A stretch of 8,404 nucleotides of DNA from Desulfocapsaceae bacterium (GCA_029934775.1 JAOZLO010000042.1:3802-12205), one strand, 5' to 3'; positions 1-6,242 are shown, counted from the stretch's first letter. The notes: generated from the letters alone by a model not told the origin. A program made the numbers and translations.

Positions 1-553
1 ACACAAAATGACCCGCACCTCCACTGCCCATCCAACTGCAGCAATGACTGCCATCGGCTATTTTTGCAGAAATGGGAACAAAGATCGGTTCAAGATATTT
101 CCAGGCTGCAAAAGATCCGCCCGGCATAATTGATGGCCCCTTTAGAGCACCTTCCTCGCCACCTGATACTCCGGTGCCAATATAGAGGAGACCTTTTTCC
201 TCGATATTGGCTGTTCTTCTTATGGTGTCTGGATAATGGGAATTTCCACCGTCTATTATGATATCACCCTCTTCGAGATAGGGCAGCAGTTGTTCAATAA
301 AATTGTCAATCACCGACCCGGCTTTCAGCATCATCATGACTTTACGAGGTCTCTCGATCGATTTAACAAAGTCTTCAACAGTTGCAAATCCAACTATTCT
401 TTTTCCTTTTCCCCTCCCGGTAAGAAAGTTGTCTACCTTGGAACTGGTACGATTATAGACTGAAACGGAAAACCCTTTTGAAGCCATATTCAATACGAGG
501 TTTTCACCCATGACAGCAAGTCCGGCAATCCCGATATTCGTAAGTTTGTTCAT
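1..553 (-). CDS. gnd: 6-phosphogluconate dehydrogenase, decarboxylating (N-terminal part, cut by window edge)
   Basis: Oxidises and decarboxylates 6-phosphogluconate to ribulose 5-phosphate with NAD(P)+ in the cytoplasm (oxidative pentose phosphate pathway). The 184 visible codons start at an ATG (553-551) preceded by AGGA with 7-nt spacing, which overlaps the gntK stop codon. The Rossmann motif GLAVMGENL lies at residues 11-19 and NRT at 34-36, where the family contacts the NADP phosphate. DGGN at 101-104 and the substrate loop VSGGEEGALKGPSIMPGG at 129-146 are near-identical to E. coli Gnd as I recall it. The window ends at GAGHFV, just before the position of the family's catalytic lysine (HxVKMVHNGIEY), so the active site cannot be checked. 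The gene lies 9 nt after gntK, so it is probably co-transcribed and takes the gluconokinase product. Identification is firm; NAD versus NADP preference is not settled. Confidence 0.96.
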   Translation of the reverse strand, partial: MNKLTNIGIAGLAVMGENLVLNMASKGFSVSVYNRTSSKVDNFLTGRGKGKRIVGFATVEDFVKSIERPRKVMMMLKAGSVIDNFIEQLLPYLEEGDIIIDGGNSHYPDTIRRTANIEEKGLLYIGTGVSGGEEGALKGPSIMPGGSFAAWKYLEPIFVPISAKIADGSHCCSWMGSGGAGHFV

Positions 554-562
554 GATATCATC

Positions 563-1066
563 CTAAAAAAGTAAAATATTTAGTTCCCGTAATTTTTGTT
601 GAATCAGATCAGCAATAAATACAGGAGTACCTGCAATATCTACAGTGATACCTCCCGATGGAAGCTCAAGGATATCCAGTTGACTTTGCAAGAGGTCCCT
701 ATTCATGTATTCATGATTTCTAAGACCAATTCTTTCCTGCAATAGCTCTGATGTTCCCTGTAAAAGAACCGAAAGCACAGTTTTCTGATTGATACCAAGA
801 GCACGCCGATACCCCTTCTTCAGGGCAGAACAGGCAAGTATCAGCCCCTCTTCTTTTAGCAAGTAGTTTTGAATCAAATCATGGAGTATCTGAAGCCAGG
901 GTGTACGGTCTTTGTCGTCCAGAGGGACACCGGCAGCCATCTTGGTTTTGTTGGACACTGGATGGAAATCATCACCATCTTCAAAATCCCAGCTCATTTT
1001 TTCAGCCAGGACTTTACCAACTGTTGTTTTACCACAGCCCATTGGCCCAATAAGAACAATTACCAT
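563..1066 (-). CDS. gntK: Gluconokinase, GntK family
   Basis: Phosphorylates D-gluconate with ATP to 6-phosphogluconate, the substrate of the next gene, gnd. The start is the ATG at 1066-1064 (MVIVLIGPMG), with AGGAG 7 nt upstream; the longer open frame back to 1132 adds 22 residues absent from the family. The protein is 167 aa, close to the usual ~175. The P-loop GPMGCGKTT is at residues 7-15. GDDFHP (31-36) and the following NKTKMAAGVPLDDKDRTPWL segment form the gluconate-binding signature. CSALKKGYR is at 79-87, and R117/H118 begin the lid-like segment ending in LLQSQLDILE. The gap to dgoA upstream is 125 bp, much longer than the other junctions in the operon, so it may have some independent expression. 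Seen: all motifs intact. Inferred: role in a gluconate side branch of this galactonate locus. Confidence 0.95.
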   Translation of the reverse strand: MVIVLIGPMGCGKTTVGKVLAEKMSWDFEDGDDFHPVSNKTKMAAGVPLDDKDRTPWLQILHDLIQNYLLKEEGLILACSALKKGYRRALGINQKTVLSVLLQGTSELLQERIGLRNHEYMNRDLLQSQLDILELPSGGITVDIAGTPVFIADLIQQKLRELNILLF

Positions 1067-1191
1067 GCCCGAACTCCTATAATAAATACTTTTGGGGTTT
1101 TGGGAACAAAGCCAGGATACACGGAGTGCCATGAATCGACCCGTAATTTGGCCAGAGAAAAAGAGGGAAGATATATATGGCGTGACAGGGG

Positions 1192-1842
1192 TCAGGTAGT
1201 ACTGAGGATATCTTTACTGGCCTGCCATCTGCTTCGGAATAACTGTGCTCTTTGTTTGAGGTTATCGGATGACATACCAGCCTTATAAAGGGAAGAGCCC
1301 AATCCGCATGCTTTTGCGCCTGCAAGGAAATAGAGATTCCAATTATTTTCGTCTATCCCACCTACCGGGATCAACAAGGTGTTGCCGGGAATAACAGACC
1401 TCAGTGCCTTTAGGCCAACTGGCTGAATAATTTCAGCCGGAAATAACTTGAGCGCATCAGTTCCAGCCCTGATGGCTGTCATTGCTTCGGTTGGAGTAGC
1501 AACTCCGGCAATAGAAATCATACCGCATTTTTTTGTCATCTCGATAATTCCAGAATCACAGTGCGGAGAAATAATGATTTGGCCGCCTGCATCCCTGACC
1601 CGCTCTATCTGGTCAACAGTAACCACCGTACCCGCACCGATTAGTGCCCTATCCCCAAAAGCTGCAGCCATTAACTTGATACTTTGATATGGTTCTGGGG
1701 AATTTAATGGCGTTTCGATCACCCTGAAACCTGCTTTATAAAGGATACTGCAACTCGAAACCGCATCAACGGGTTTGATTCCTCTGGTAATTGCAATAAA
1801 TGGGAAAGAATCAAGATATGGTTCAAGTTCCATAAGTGTCAT
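1192..1842 (-). CDS. dgoA: 2-dehydro-3-deoxy-6-phosphogalactonate aldolase (KDPGal aldolase)
   Basis: Class I aldolase splitting KDPGal into pyruvate and D-glyceraldehyde 3-phosphate, the last step of the De Ley-Doudoroff galactonate pathway. The 216-aa protein aligns throughout with E. coli DgoA (about 205 aa): R20 in ITRGI, E43 in VIETPLNSP, the GAGTV loop at 69-73, ATPTEA at 115-120, Schiff-base lysine K132 in ALKLFPAE, and the phosphate-binding VGGI and GLGSSLY segments near the C-terminus. The start ATG (1842) overlaps the dgoK stop as ATGA, with no clear Shine-Dalgarno, so translation is probably coupled to dgoK; a second ATG at 1833 is possible. IAGVAT at 111-116 has alanine where the family usually has the proline of PGxAT. 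The KDPG aldolase Eda belongs to the same family, and cross-activity cannot be excluded; the dgoK/dgoD context favours KDPGal. Confidence 0.93.
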   Translation of the reverse strand: MTLMELEPYLDSFPFIAITRGIKPVDAVSSCSILYKAGFRVIETPLNSPEPYQSIKLMAAAFGDRALIGAGTVVTVDQIERVRDAGGQIIISPHCDSGIIEMTKKCGMISIAGVATPTEAMTAIRAGTDALKLFPAEIIQPVGLKALRSVIPGNTLLIPVGGIDENNWNLYFLAGAKACGLGSSLYKAGMSSDNLKQRAQLFRSRWQASKDILSTT

Positions 1843-2741
1843 ACCAGTTTTTTTTGTTTGGCTATTCGATAGAGGCCGCGAGCAGAGATATCCTTCATGG
1901 CAATTTCAGTATCTATACCACATTCCGAGAGAGCCAGATTATAAATTCCGGACAAATGAGTTGTTCCAACGATCAGTTTTGTCGGTACTTTATTGAAACC
2001 GTCCCGCACAGCTTCTGCAATTTCGCATCCAATCAGGAGTCCGGATACATGACTTGAACTATTTGCTTCTGGTTCCTGACCCAGAATAGTCTGAACTCTA
2101 ACCTGAAATAGTCCTGAGAGCAGGCTTTTTCCGTCTCTGCCTAAAGAAAATCCCTGGTGTACGCCTCTCTTAAACGCTTTATCATCCCAGATGGTATCGA
2201 GATCTGACCCAAGAATTGAATATTTCATGATTATCGAGTGAAGTTCACCGGTCATAAAAGTCTTGAATCGGACTATTGTTTGATCTTTCACTTCGACCCA
2301 TTTTGAGTGAGTTCCCGGCATAATAGCTACAAATTCTTTACTCTTCTGGAGTCCGGCAAGTTGGATTTCTTCCCCTCGTATGATATCAGGATCAGGAAGT
2401 GACTGCCTTACGCCGGGCACAAACCAGATTGTACCAAAATTAGCGGATTCAAAAGGTATAAGATGACTTGCAAGATCCTTTACGCCAGCTGGACACTTTA
2501 TATAAGGTGTTTCACACCATCCCTGCCTGCTGGTTATCATACCTGCCGCAATAATTGGTGTGCTCGGTGATATGTTGGAAAATTTACTGAGGTGCATCTC
2601 CAGAACCTGTTCATATGCACCGTTCTCAACTGACAGTATGCCATCTTCAGCGGTAACCTTATGCAGAACTTTACCCCAATTATCAATGGAATATGCCCGA
2701 AATGAGCTCGTCCCCCAATCGATGGCCATCAGATTTGCCAC
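1839..2741 (-). CDS. dgoK: 2-dehydro-3-deoxygalactonokinase
   Basis: Phosphorylates 2-dehydro-3-deoxy-D-galactonate (made by DgoD) with ATP to KDPGal, the substrate of DgoA. I choose the GTG at 2741-2739, giving 300 aa starting MANLMAIDWG, which matches the start and length of E. coli DgoK (about 292 aa). AAGG lies 7 nt upstream. Family landmarks: phosphate loop DWGTSSFRA (8-16), RGEE (122-125), PGTHSKW (142-148), TGELH (164-168), FQVRV (212-216) and GLLIGCEI (234-241). The same frame is open to an ATG at 2858 that has its own AGGA; this would add 39 residues containing a strongly hydrophobic stretch. I reject it because that DNA carries a good promoter and because it would leave only 19 bp between two divergent genes. 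The gene is followed directly by dgoA (ATGA overlap). Product assignment is firm; the start is likely but not proven. Confidence 0.93.
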   Translation of the reverse strand: MANLMAIDWGTSSFRAYSIDNWGKVLHKVTAEDGILSVENGAYEQVLEMHLSKFSNISPSTPIIAAGMITSRQGWCETPYIKCPAGVKDLASHLIPFESANFGTIWFVPGVRQSLPDPDIIRGEEIQLAGLQKSKEFVAIMPGTHSKWVEVKDQTIVRFKTFMTGELHSIIMKYSILGSDLDTIWDDKAFKRGVHQGFSLGRDGKSLLSGLFQVRVQTILGQEPEANSSSHVSGLLIGCEIAEAVRDGFNKVPTKLIVGTTHLSGIYNLALSECGIDTEIAMKDISARGLYRIAKQKKLV

Positions 2742-2779
2742 AATATTGCCTTGTTTTTTTGTTGACGTTTCCTGCCAAA

Positions 2780-2821
2780 GCAGTGTATGCATAATTATTA
2801 GCAGTGTCAATACTATTATTA
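2780..2821. repeat. Imperfect 21-bp tandem direct repeat over the operon promoter
   Basis: Two adjacent 21-nt units, 2780-2800 and 2801-2821, each begin GCAGTGT and end ATTATTA, with 15 of 21 positions identical. The period is two helical turns. The -35 and -10 elements of the minus-strand promoter each lie inside one unit, so a protein binding both units on one DNA face would block the promoter. Part of the similarity may simply come from the two promoter boxes. Candidate binding site only. Confidence 0.4.
2782..2810 (-). promoter_or_regulatory. Sigma70-type promoter for the dgoK-dgoA-gntK-gnd operon
   Basis: On the minus strand TTGACA (2810-2805, perfect -35 consensus) is followed after exactly 17 nt by TACACT (2787-2782, 4 of 6 for the -10). 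Transcription would start near 2775, giving a leader of about 34 nt before the GTG of dgoK with AAGG in it. This placement supports the short form of dgoK. The promoter is predicted by eye from consensus, with no experimental support. Confidence 0.6.
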
Positions 2822-2829
2822 AGCCTAGT

Positions 2830-2843
2830 AAAAAGTACTTTTT
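2830..2843. promoter_or_regulatory. 14-bp perfect palindrome in the dgoK/dgoD divergent region (candidate operator)
   Basis: AAAAAGTACTTTTT is a perfect 14-bp palindrome, upstream of the minus-strand -35 box and 35 bp before the dgoD start. GntR-family operators are palindromes with GT...AC half sites; this one has GTAC at the centre with no spacer, so the fit is incomplete. The encoded DgoR-like regulator is the obvious candidate ligand. The A/T runs make chance symmetry more likely than its length suggests. Confidence 0.3.
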
Positions 2844-2877
2844 GTAAGATATTATCATACTTTCTTCCTGATTATCT

Positions 2878-4026
2878 ATGAAAATAACCGGTTATAAAAC
2901 GTGGATCGTACCTCCGCGCTGGCTCTTCCTTAAAATTGAAACAGATAGGGGTATTGTCGGCTGGGGCGAACCAGTACTGGAAGGCAGAGCCCACACAGTT
3001 GAAACTGCAGTCAACGAGATGATGGATAATCTTATCGGCAGAGATCCCCGTCGCATCGAAGACATCTGGCAAGAGTTGTACCGAGGTGCTTTTTATCGTG
3101 GCGGTCCAATCCTGATGAGCGCGCTTTCTGGTATCGATCAGGCACTCTGGGATATTAAGGGAAAGTTTTTTAATACCCCTGTATACGACCTGCTTGGTGG
3201 CGCCTGCAGAAATAAAATTCGAATTTACCAGTGGATAGGAGGTGACCGTCCTTCTGATGTTCAGCAAGCGGCAAAAGAGGCTATGCAGAGCGGCAATACT
3301 GCTGTGAAAATGAATGGTACTGATGAACTGCAGATCGTTGACAGTCATAAAAAAATAGATGAACTTGTTCAGCGTGTTGCTGCTGTTCGAGATGAATGTG
3401 GGCCATATTTTGATATCGGGGTAGATTTCCATGGCCGTATTCACAAACCGATGGCCCGGATTGTTGCCAGGGAACTGGAACCATTTAACCTCATGTTTAT
3501 TGAAGAACCCGTACTTTCAGAACATCCGGAAGAAATGCTTGAAGTGCGCAGACACTGCAACATCCCCATTGCAGCTGGTGAACGATTGTACAGCAGGTAT
3601 GATTTCAAAAAATTCTTTGAATCCGGTGCCGTAGATATCATTCAACCTGATCTTTCCCATGCAGGAGGTATCACTGAATGTCGCAAGATTGCCACTATGG
3701 CGGAAAGCTATGATGTTGCCATTGCACCTCACTGTCCGCTTGGGCCGATAGCACTTGCCGCATGTCTTCAGCTGGATGCGGTAAGCTATAATGCATTTAT
3801 TCAGGAACAGAGTCTCGGTATTCATTACAACCAGGGCAATGATCTGCTCGATTACCTTGTTGACCCTTCCGTTTTTGACTATCAAGATGGTTTTGTGAAT
3901 ATGCCGAAAGGTCCCGGTCTTGGGATTGAGATCAATGAAAAAATTGTCACTGAGATGGCCAGAGAGGGACATCGCTGGCGCAACCCCGTATGGCACCATG
4001 CAGACGGTTCAATCGCTGAGTGGTAA
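2878..4026 (+). CDS. dgoD: D-galactonate dehydratase
   Basis: Mg2+-dependent enolase-superfamily enzyme (mandelate racemase subgroup) dehydrating D-galactonate to 2-dehydro-3-deoxy-D-galactonate in the cytoplasm. At 382 aa it has the length I recall for E. coli DgoD and can be aligned residue for residue: MKIT start, PPRWLFLKIETD (12-23), FYRGGPILMS (72-81), then catalytic D183 and H185 in DFHGR, metal ligands E209 (IEEPV) and E235 (AGERL), base H285 in APHCPLGP and E310 in IQEQS. The C-terminal WRNP...W..DGSIAEW tail is also typical. The ATG at 2878 is fixed by this alignment, although no good Shine-Dalgarno precedes it. It is divergent from dgoK with 136 bp between the two starts and is followed 30 nt later by the regulator gene. 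All active-site residues are present, so D-galactonate is the expected substrate. Confidence 0.96.
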   Translation: MKITGYKTWIVPPRWLFLKIETDRGIVGWGEPVLEGRAHTVETAVNEMMDNLIGRDPRRIEDIWQELYRGAFYRGGPILMSALSGIDQALWDIKGKFFNTPVYDLLGGACRNKIRIYQWIGGDRPSDVQQAAKEAMQSGNTAVKMNGTDELQIVDSHKKIDELVQRVAAVRDECGPYFDIGVDFHGRIHKPMARIVARELEPFNLMFIEEPVLSEHPEEMLEVRRHCNIPIAAGERLYSRYDFKKFFESGAVDIIQPDLSHAGGITECRKIATMAESYDVAIAPHCPLGPIALAACLQLDAVSYNAFIQEQSLGIHYNQGNDLLDYLVDPSVFDYQDGFVNMPKGPGLGIEINEKIVTEMAREGHRWRNPVWHHADGSIAEW

Positions 4027-4056
4027 GATCCATAAAATTTGTTAAGAAAAGTCTAC

Positions 4057-4842
4057 ATGACAGATATTCAAACCTATACCTACGAAAGCCCTTCCAGCAT
4101 CAAACACCCGAAAGTGAGATGGATGGTTATTGAACATCTTGCACACCAGGTGTTGTCTCAATCGCTCAAAGTAAACGAGCAGCTCCCAGGGATAAATGAA
4201 CTCTGCGACAAGCTGGGGGTCAGTCGTACAGCTGTGCGGGAGGGAATTGGTGTTCTTGTCTCCAAAGGGATGATTGCCTCGAAACCAGGAGAAGGAACGA
4301 CGGTTCAGCCACTGTCATCATGGATGCTGCTAGACCCTGAGGTACTCTGCTGGATGCGGGAAAGCGACATGGCTATTTCAATCATAGAACATCTTATTGA
4401 GATACGTCTTATCATCGAACCAGAAGCTGCAGCACTTGCCTCCGTACGTGGCACAATGGAACAGTTTATGACTATGTCCGAAGCGTTGACGCGAATGGGT
4501 GCCGGAGAACAGAAACGTACGCCTCAAAGCACGCAGGGCGATATCGATTTTCATAAAGCTATTCTTGATTCTTCGGGCAACATTTTTCTTTCCAGATTAC
4601 GGGATCTCTGCATGGTCTCGGTAGAACTTTTTGTCCGACTGACCTTCCCTGAAGTTAAATCAGTTGCAAATAGTATTGACAGACATCAGAGACTTTTTGA
4701 GGCGATACGATCCAGGAAACCAGACCTGGCCAGAAAAGAGGCAAGACGAGTTCTTTGCAAAACCATATGTGACCTTCAGGAACTGAATATACCAGTCAGA
4801 CAGGATACTCTTCATTATTTTGGATGTGAAGAAAACAGTTAA
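4057..4842 (+). CDS. dgoR: DgoR-like GntR/FCD-family transcriptional regulator
   Basis: DNA-binding regulator, probably a repressor of the surrounding galactonate genes released by a pathway sugar acid (inferred from family and position). With the ATG at 4057 it has 261 aa; a TTG at 4039 would add six residues, and neither start has a strong Shine-Dalgarno. The winged helix-turn-helix covers about residues 22-86 (ELCDKLGVSRTAVREGIGVLVSKGMI, then wing GEGTTVQP). WMLLDPEVLCWM (89-100) is the linker typical of the sugar-acid FadR subgroup, as in E. coli DgoR. The FCD ligand domain spans about 105-242 with metal-ligand candidates D162, H166 (GDIDFHKAI) and H210 (DRHQRLFEAI). The last histidine usual in zinc-type FCD domains is not visible near R231/V232; my recollection is that E. 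coli DgoR also lacks it. UxuR or LgoR relatives are alternatives, but adjacency to dgoD supports DgoR. Confidence 0.87.
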   Translation: MTDIQTYTYESPSSIKHPKVRWMVIEHLAHQVLSQSLKVNEQLPGINELCDKLGVSRTAVREGIGVLVSKGMIASKPGEGTTVQPLSSWMLLDPEVLCWMRESDMAISIIEHLIEIRLIIEPEAAALASVRGTMEQFMTMSEALTRMGAGEQKRTPQSTQGDIDFHKAILDSSGNIFLSRLRDLCMVSVELFVRLTFPEVKSVANSIDRHQRLFEAIRSRKPDLARKEARRVLCKTICDLQELNIPVRQDTLHYFGCEENS

Positions 4843-4892
4843 CAAAGTGAAATTTCGAGGGAATAATAATTCTTTGATTCGGAAATTATACG

Positions 4893-4908
4893 ATGAGTTA
4901 AAACTCAT
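4893..4908. promoter_or_regulatory. Inverted repeat upstream of the TRAP operon (candidate operator)
   Basis: ATGAGTT-AA-AACTCAT has perfect 7-bp arms around a 2-bp centre, in the 126-bp gap between the regulator and dctP. It lacks a following T-run and is AT-rich, so a terminator is unlikely. Its GT...AC arrangement resembles GntR/FCD operators, and it lies about 60 bp before the dctP start where a repressor site is expected. I could not identify a convincing -35/-10 pair here. Confidence 0.4.
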
Positions 4909-4968
4909 TCAAAGTCGTGGGTCGTTAATAGAGACTGCCCAAAATTAAAAAAATAACTGGAGATCAAA

Positions 4969-5997
4969 ATGAAAAAACTTGTAACTGGGTTAGTAATTAC
5001 TGCCTTTGCAACCGTCCTTTCAATAGGTACAACACAGGCCGCGGACAAGGTTTACGATCTGAAATTCCAATCGAGCGACAACGCAGGCAACGCCAACTTC
5101 CAGCTCAAAAAGGAGTGGGCAGCCCGGGTCAAAACTGCCACCAACGGACGCATTAACATTGAAATGATGCCGGTTGGTTCCATCGTTAAGCATTCAGAAA
5201 CACTGGATGCAATCAGCAGCGGCATTCTTGATGGCCAGGTTACTGCCACCGGCTATTTTTCCGGAAAAGATCCGGCATTCGGCCTGATCGGTAATACCGT
5301 TGGTGCCTGGGGTGATCCCAATGAAATGCTTCTGTTCATGGAACTGGGTGGTGGCACGGAGCTGCTGCGAGAAATGTACAAACCGTACGGTGTTTATTTC
5401 ATCGGCGCCTCGGCTACCGGCCTTGAAGCTTTTGTTTCGAAAGTTCCGCTGGACGGTGTCAGCGATCTCAAAGGACTGAAACTGCGTGCCCCTGAGGGAT
5501 TGGTACAGGCTGTATTTGCTGCGGCCGGAGCGGCACCGGTCAACCTGCCGGGCTCGGAAGTCTACACCTCGCTTGACAAGGGTGTTATTGATGCCGCCGA
5601 CTACACGGTGTTCTCAACCAACGAACAGCAGGGCATGCACAAGATAGCCAAGCATCCTGTATATCCGGGCTTCCACTCCATGCCCGTACTCGATGTTTCC
5701 ATCAACCAGAAGACCTGGGACAGTATGGGTTCCGATCTTCAGATGATCCTGACCATGTCGGTACGCGATTTTGCCCGTCAGATGACTTCCTCCCTGAAGA
5801 TGGCTGATCTGGCGGCAGTGTCCAAAGTTCTTGCTCGTGGCGATGTCACCATCCACAACTGGTCGGCTGCAGAACGCAACAAGTTCCGCTCCATAGCCAT
5901 GACTGAGTGGGAAAAATTCTCGCACAAATCGCCAAATGCCAAGAAGGTATATGACCTTCTGACCAAATATCTGGCTGATAACGGTATGCTCAACTAG
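4969..5997 (+). CDS. dctP: TRAP transporter periplasmic solute-binding protein, DctP family
   Basis: Binds an acidic substrate in the periplasm and delivers it to the DctQM membrane complex; import is driven by an ion gradient, not ATP. The ATG is preceded by GGAG at 6-nt spacing. The 342-aa protein begins with a signal peptide: K2-K3, hydrophobic stretch about 4-20, and a signal peptidase I site after A24 (TQA). LKGLKLRAPEG (168-177) carries R173, the conserved arginine that pairs with the ligand carboxylate. PVNLPGSEVYTSLDKGVIDA (190-209) is the second family signature and resembles the lactate/keto-acid (TakP-like) and FcbT1-like branch. The ligand is not readable from sequence; neighbouring dgo genes suggest D-galactonate or a related aldonate. 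It is followed by a terminator-like hairpin and a repeat element before dctQ. A helper subunit is not needed in this family. Confidence 0.93.
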   Translation: MKKLVTGLVITAFATVLSIGTTQAADKVYDLKFQSSDNAGNANFQLKKEWAARVKTATNGRINIEMMPVGSIVKHSETLDAISSGILDGQVTATGYFSGKDPAFGLIGNTVGAWGDPNEMLLFMELGGGTELLREMYKPYGVYFIGASATGLEAFVSKVPLDGVSDLKGLKLRAPEGLVQAVFAAAGAAPVNLPGSEVYTSLDKGVIDAADYTVFSTNEQQGMHKIAKHPVYPGFHSMPVLDVSINQKTWDSMGSDLQMILTMSVRDFARQMTSSLKMADLAAVSKVLARGDVTIHNWSAAERNKFRSIAMTEWEKFSHKSPNAKKVYDLLTKYLADNGMLN

Positions 5998-6008
5998 ACC
6001 TGACGGGC

Positions 6009-6050
6009 GGCGCTGCGATCCCCGACGATTCGCAGCGCTGTTTATCTTTT
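6009..6050 (+). terminator. Terminator-like hairpin between dctP and dctQ
   Basis: GCGCTGCGA (6010-6018) pairs perfectly with TCGCAGCGC (6030-6038) around an 11-nt loop, extended by a G-T pair (6009/6039), and is followed by the T-rich run TGTTTATCTTTT. It begins 12 nt after the dctP stop. This is a good rho-independent terminator shape; partial read-through would make more binding protein than permease. Confidence 0.72.
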
Positions 6051-6065
6051 CGATTTCTCATTTTT

Positions 6066-6217
6066 GATGGCGTTGTAAAAATTCTCCATCTGTTTCGTTG
6101 TGCGCTCTTAGGAAGTGCCCTTGGGGTATAAATTTTCTATCATTACGACGTACTATAGTATGCCAAAATAATAGAAAATTTACGTGCCTCGCATATGAAG
6201 CTTTTTACTTAGCCATC
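6066..6217. mobile_element. MITE-like palindromic repeat element, about 152 bp, non-coding
   Basis: The dctP-dctQ gap holds a nested palindrome. The outer arms, 6066-6081 (GATGGCGTTGTAAAAA) and 6202-6217 (TTTTTACTTAGCCATC), match as an inverted repeat at 13 of 16 positions. Inner arms 6129-6140 and 6171-6182 are a perfect 12-bp inverted repeat, extendable to 15 of 16. The centre, 6151-6160, is the perfect palindrome TACTATAGTA. I see no protein gene inside and no certain target-site duplication. A related end sequence occurs at 8199-8214, suggesting a dispersed family. From memory, Desulfobacterota genomes carry many repeats with such ends. It could also act as an RNA hairpin affecting expression of dctQM. 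Confidence 0.6.
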
Positions 6218-6242
6218 TAACACTCTTCAGAGGCAGACTCAG

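Noticed and set aside
1067..1132. 22-residue upstream extension of gntK
   Set aside because: The GntK family begins at the MVIVLIGPMG segment, and a good AGGAG precedes the ATG at 1066.
869..1288. 139-aa plus-strand open frame across gntK and the gap to dgoA
   Set aside because: Antisense to gntK, which has all family motifs; no recognisable protein features or ribosome site.
2872..3444. 190-aa minus-strand open frame inside dgoD
   Set aside because: Shadow of dgoD, whose residue-level match to DgoD including all catalytic residues fixes the coding strand.
3517..3999. 160-aa minus-strand open frame inside dgoD
   Set aside because: Same reason: antisense shadow with no family resemblance.
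4039..4056. TTG start for the regulator, adding six residues
   Set aside because: ATG at 4057 is the simpler start; neither has a strong ribosome site, so this is a preference and not proof.
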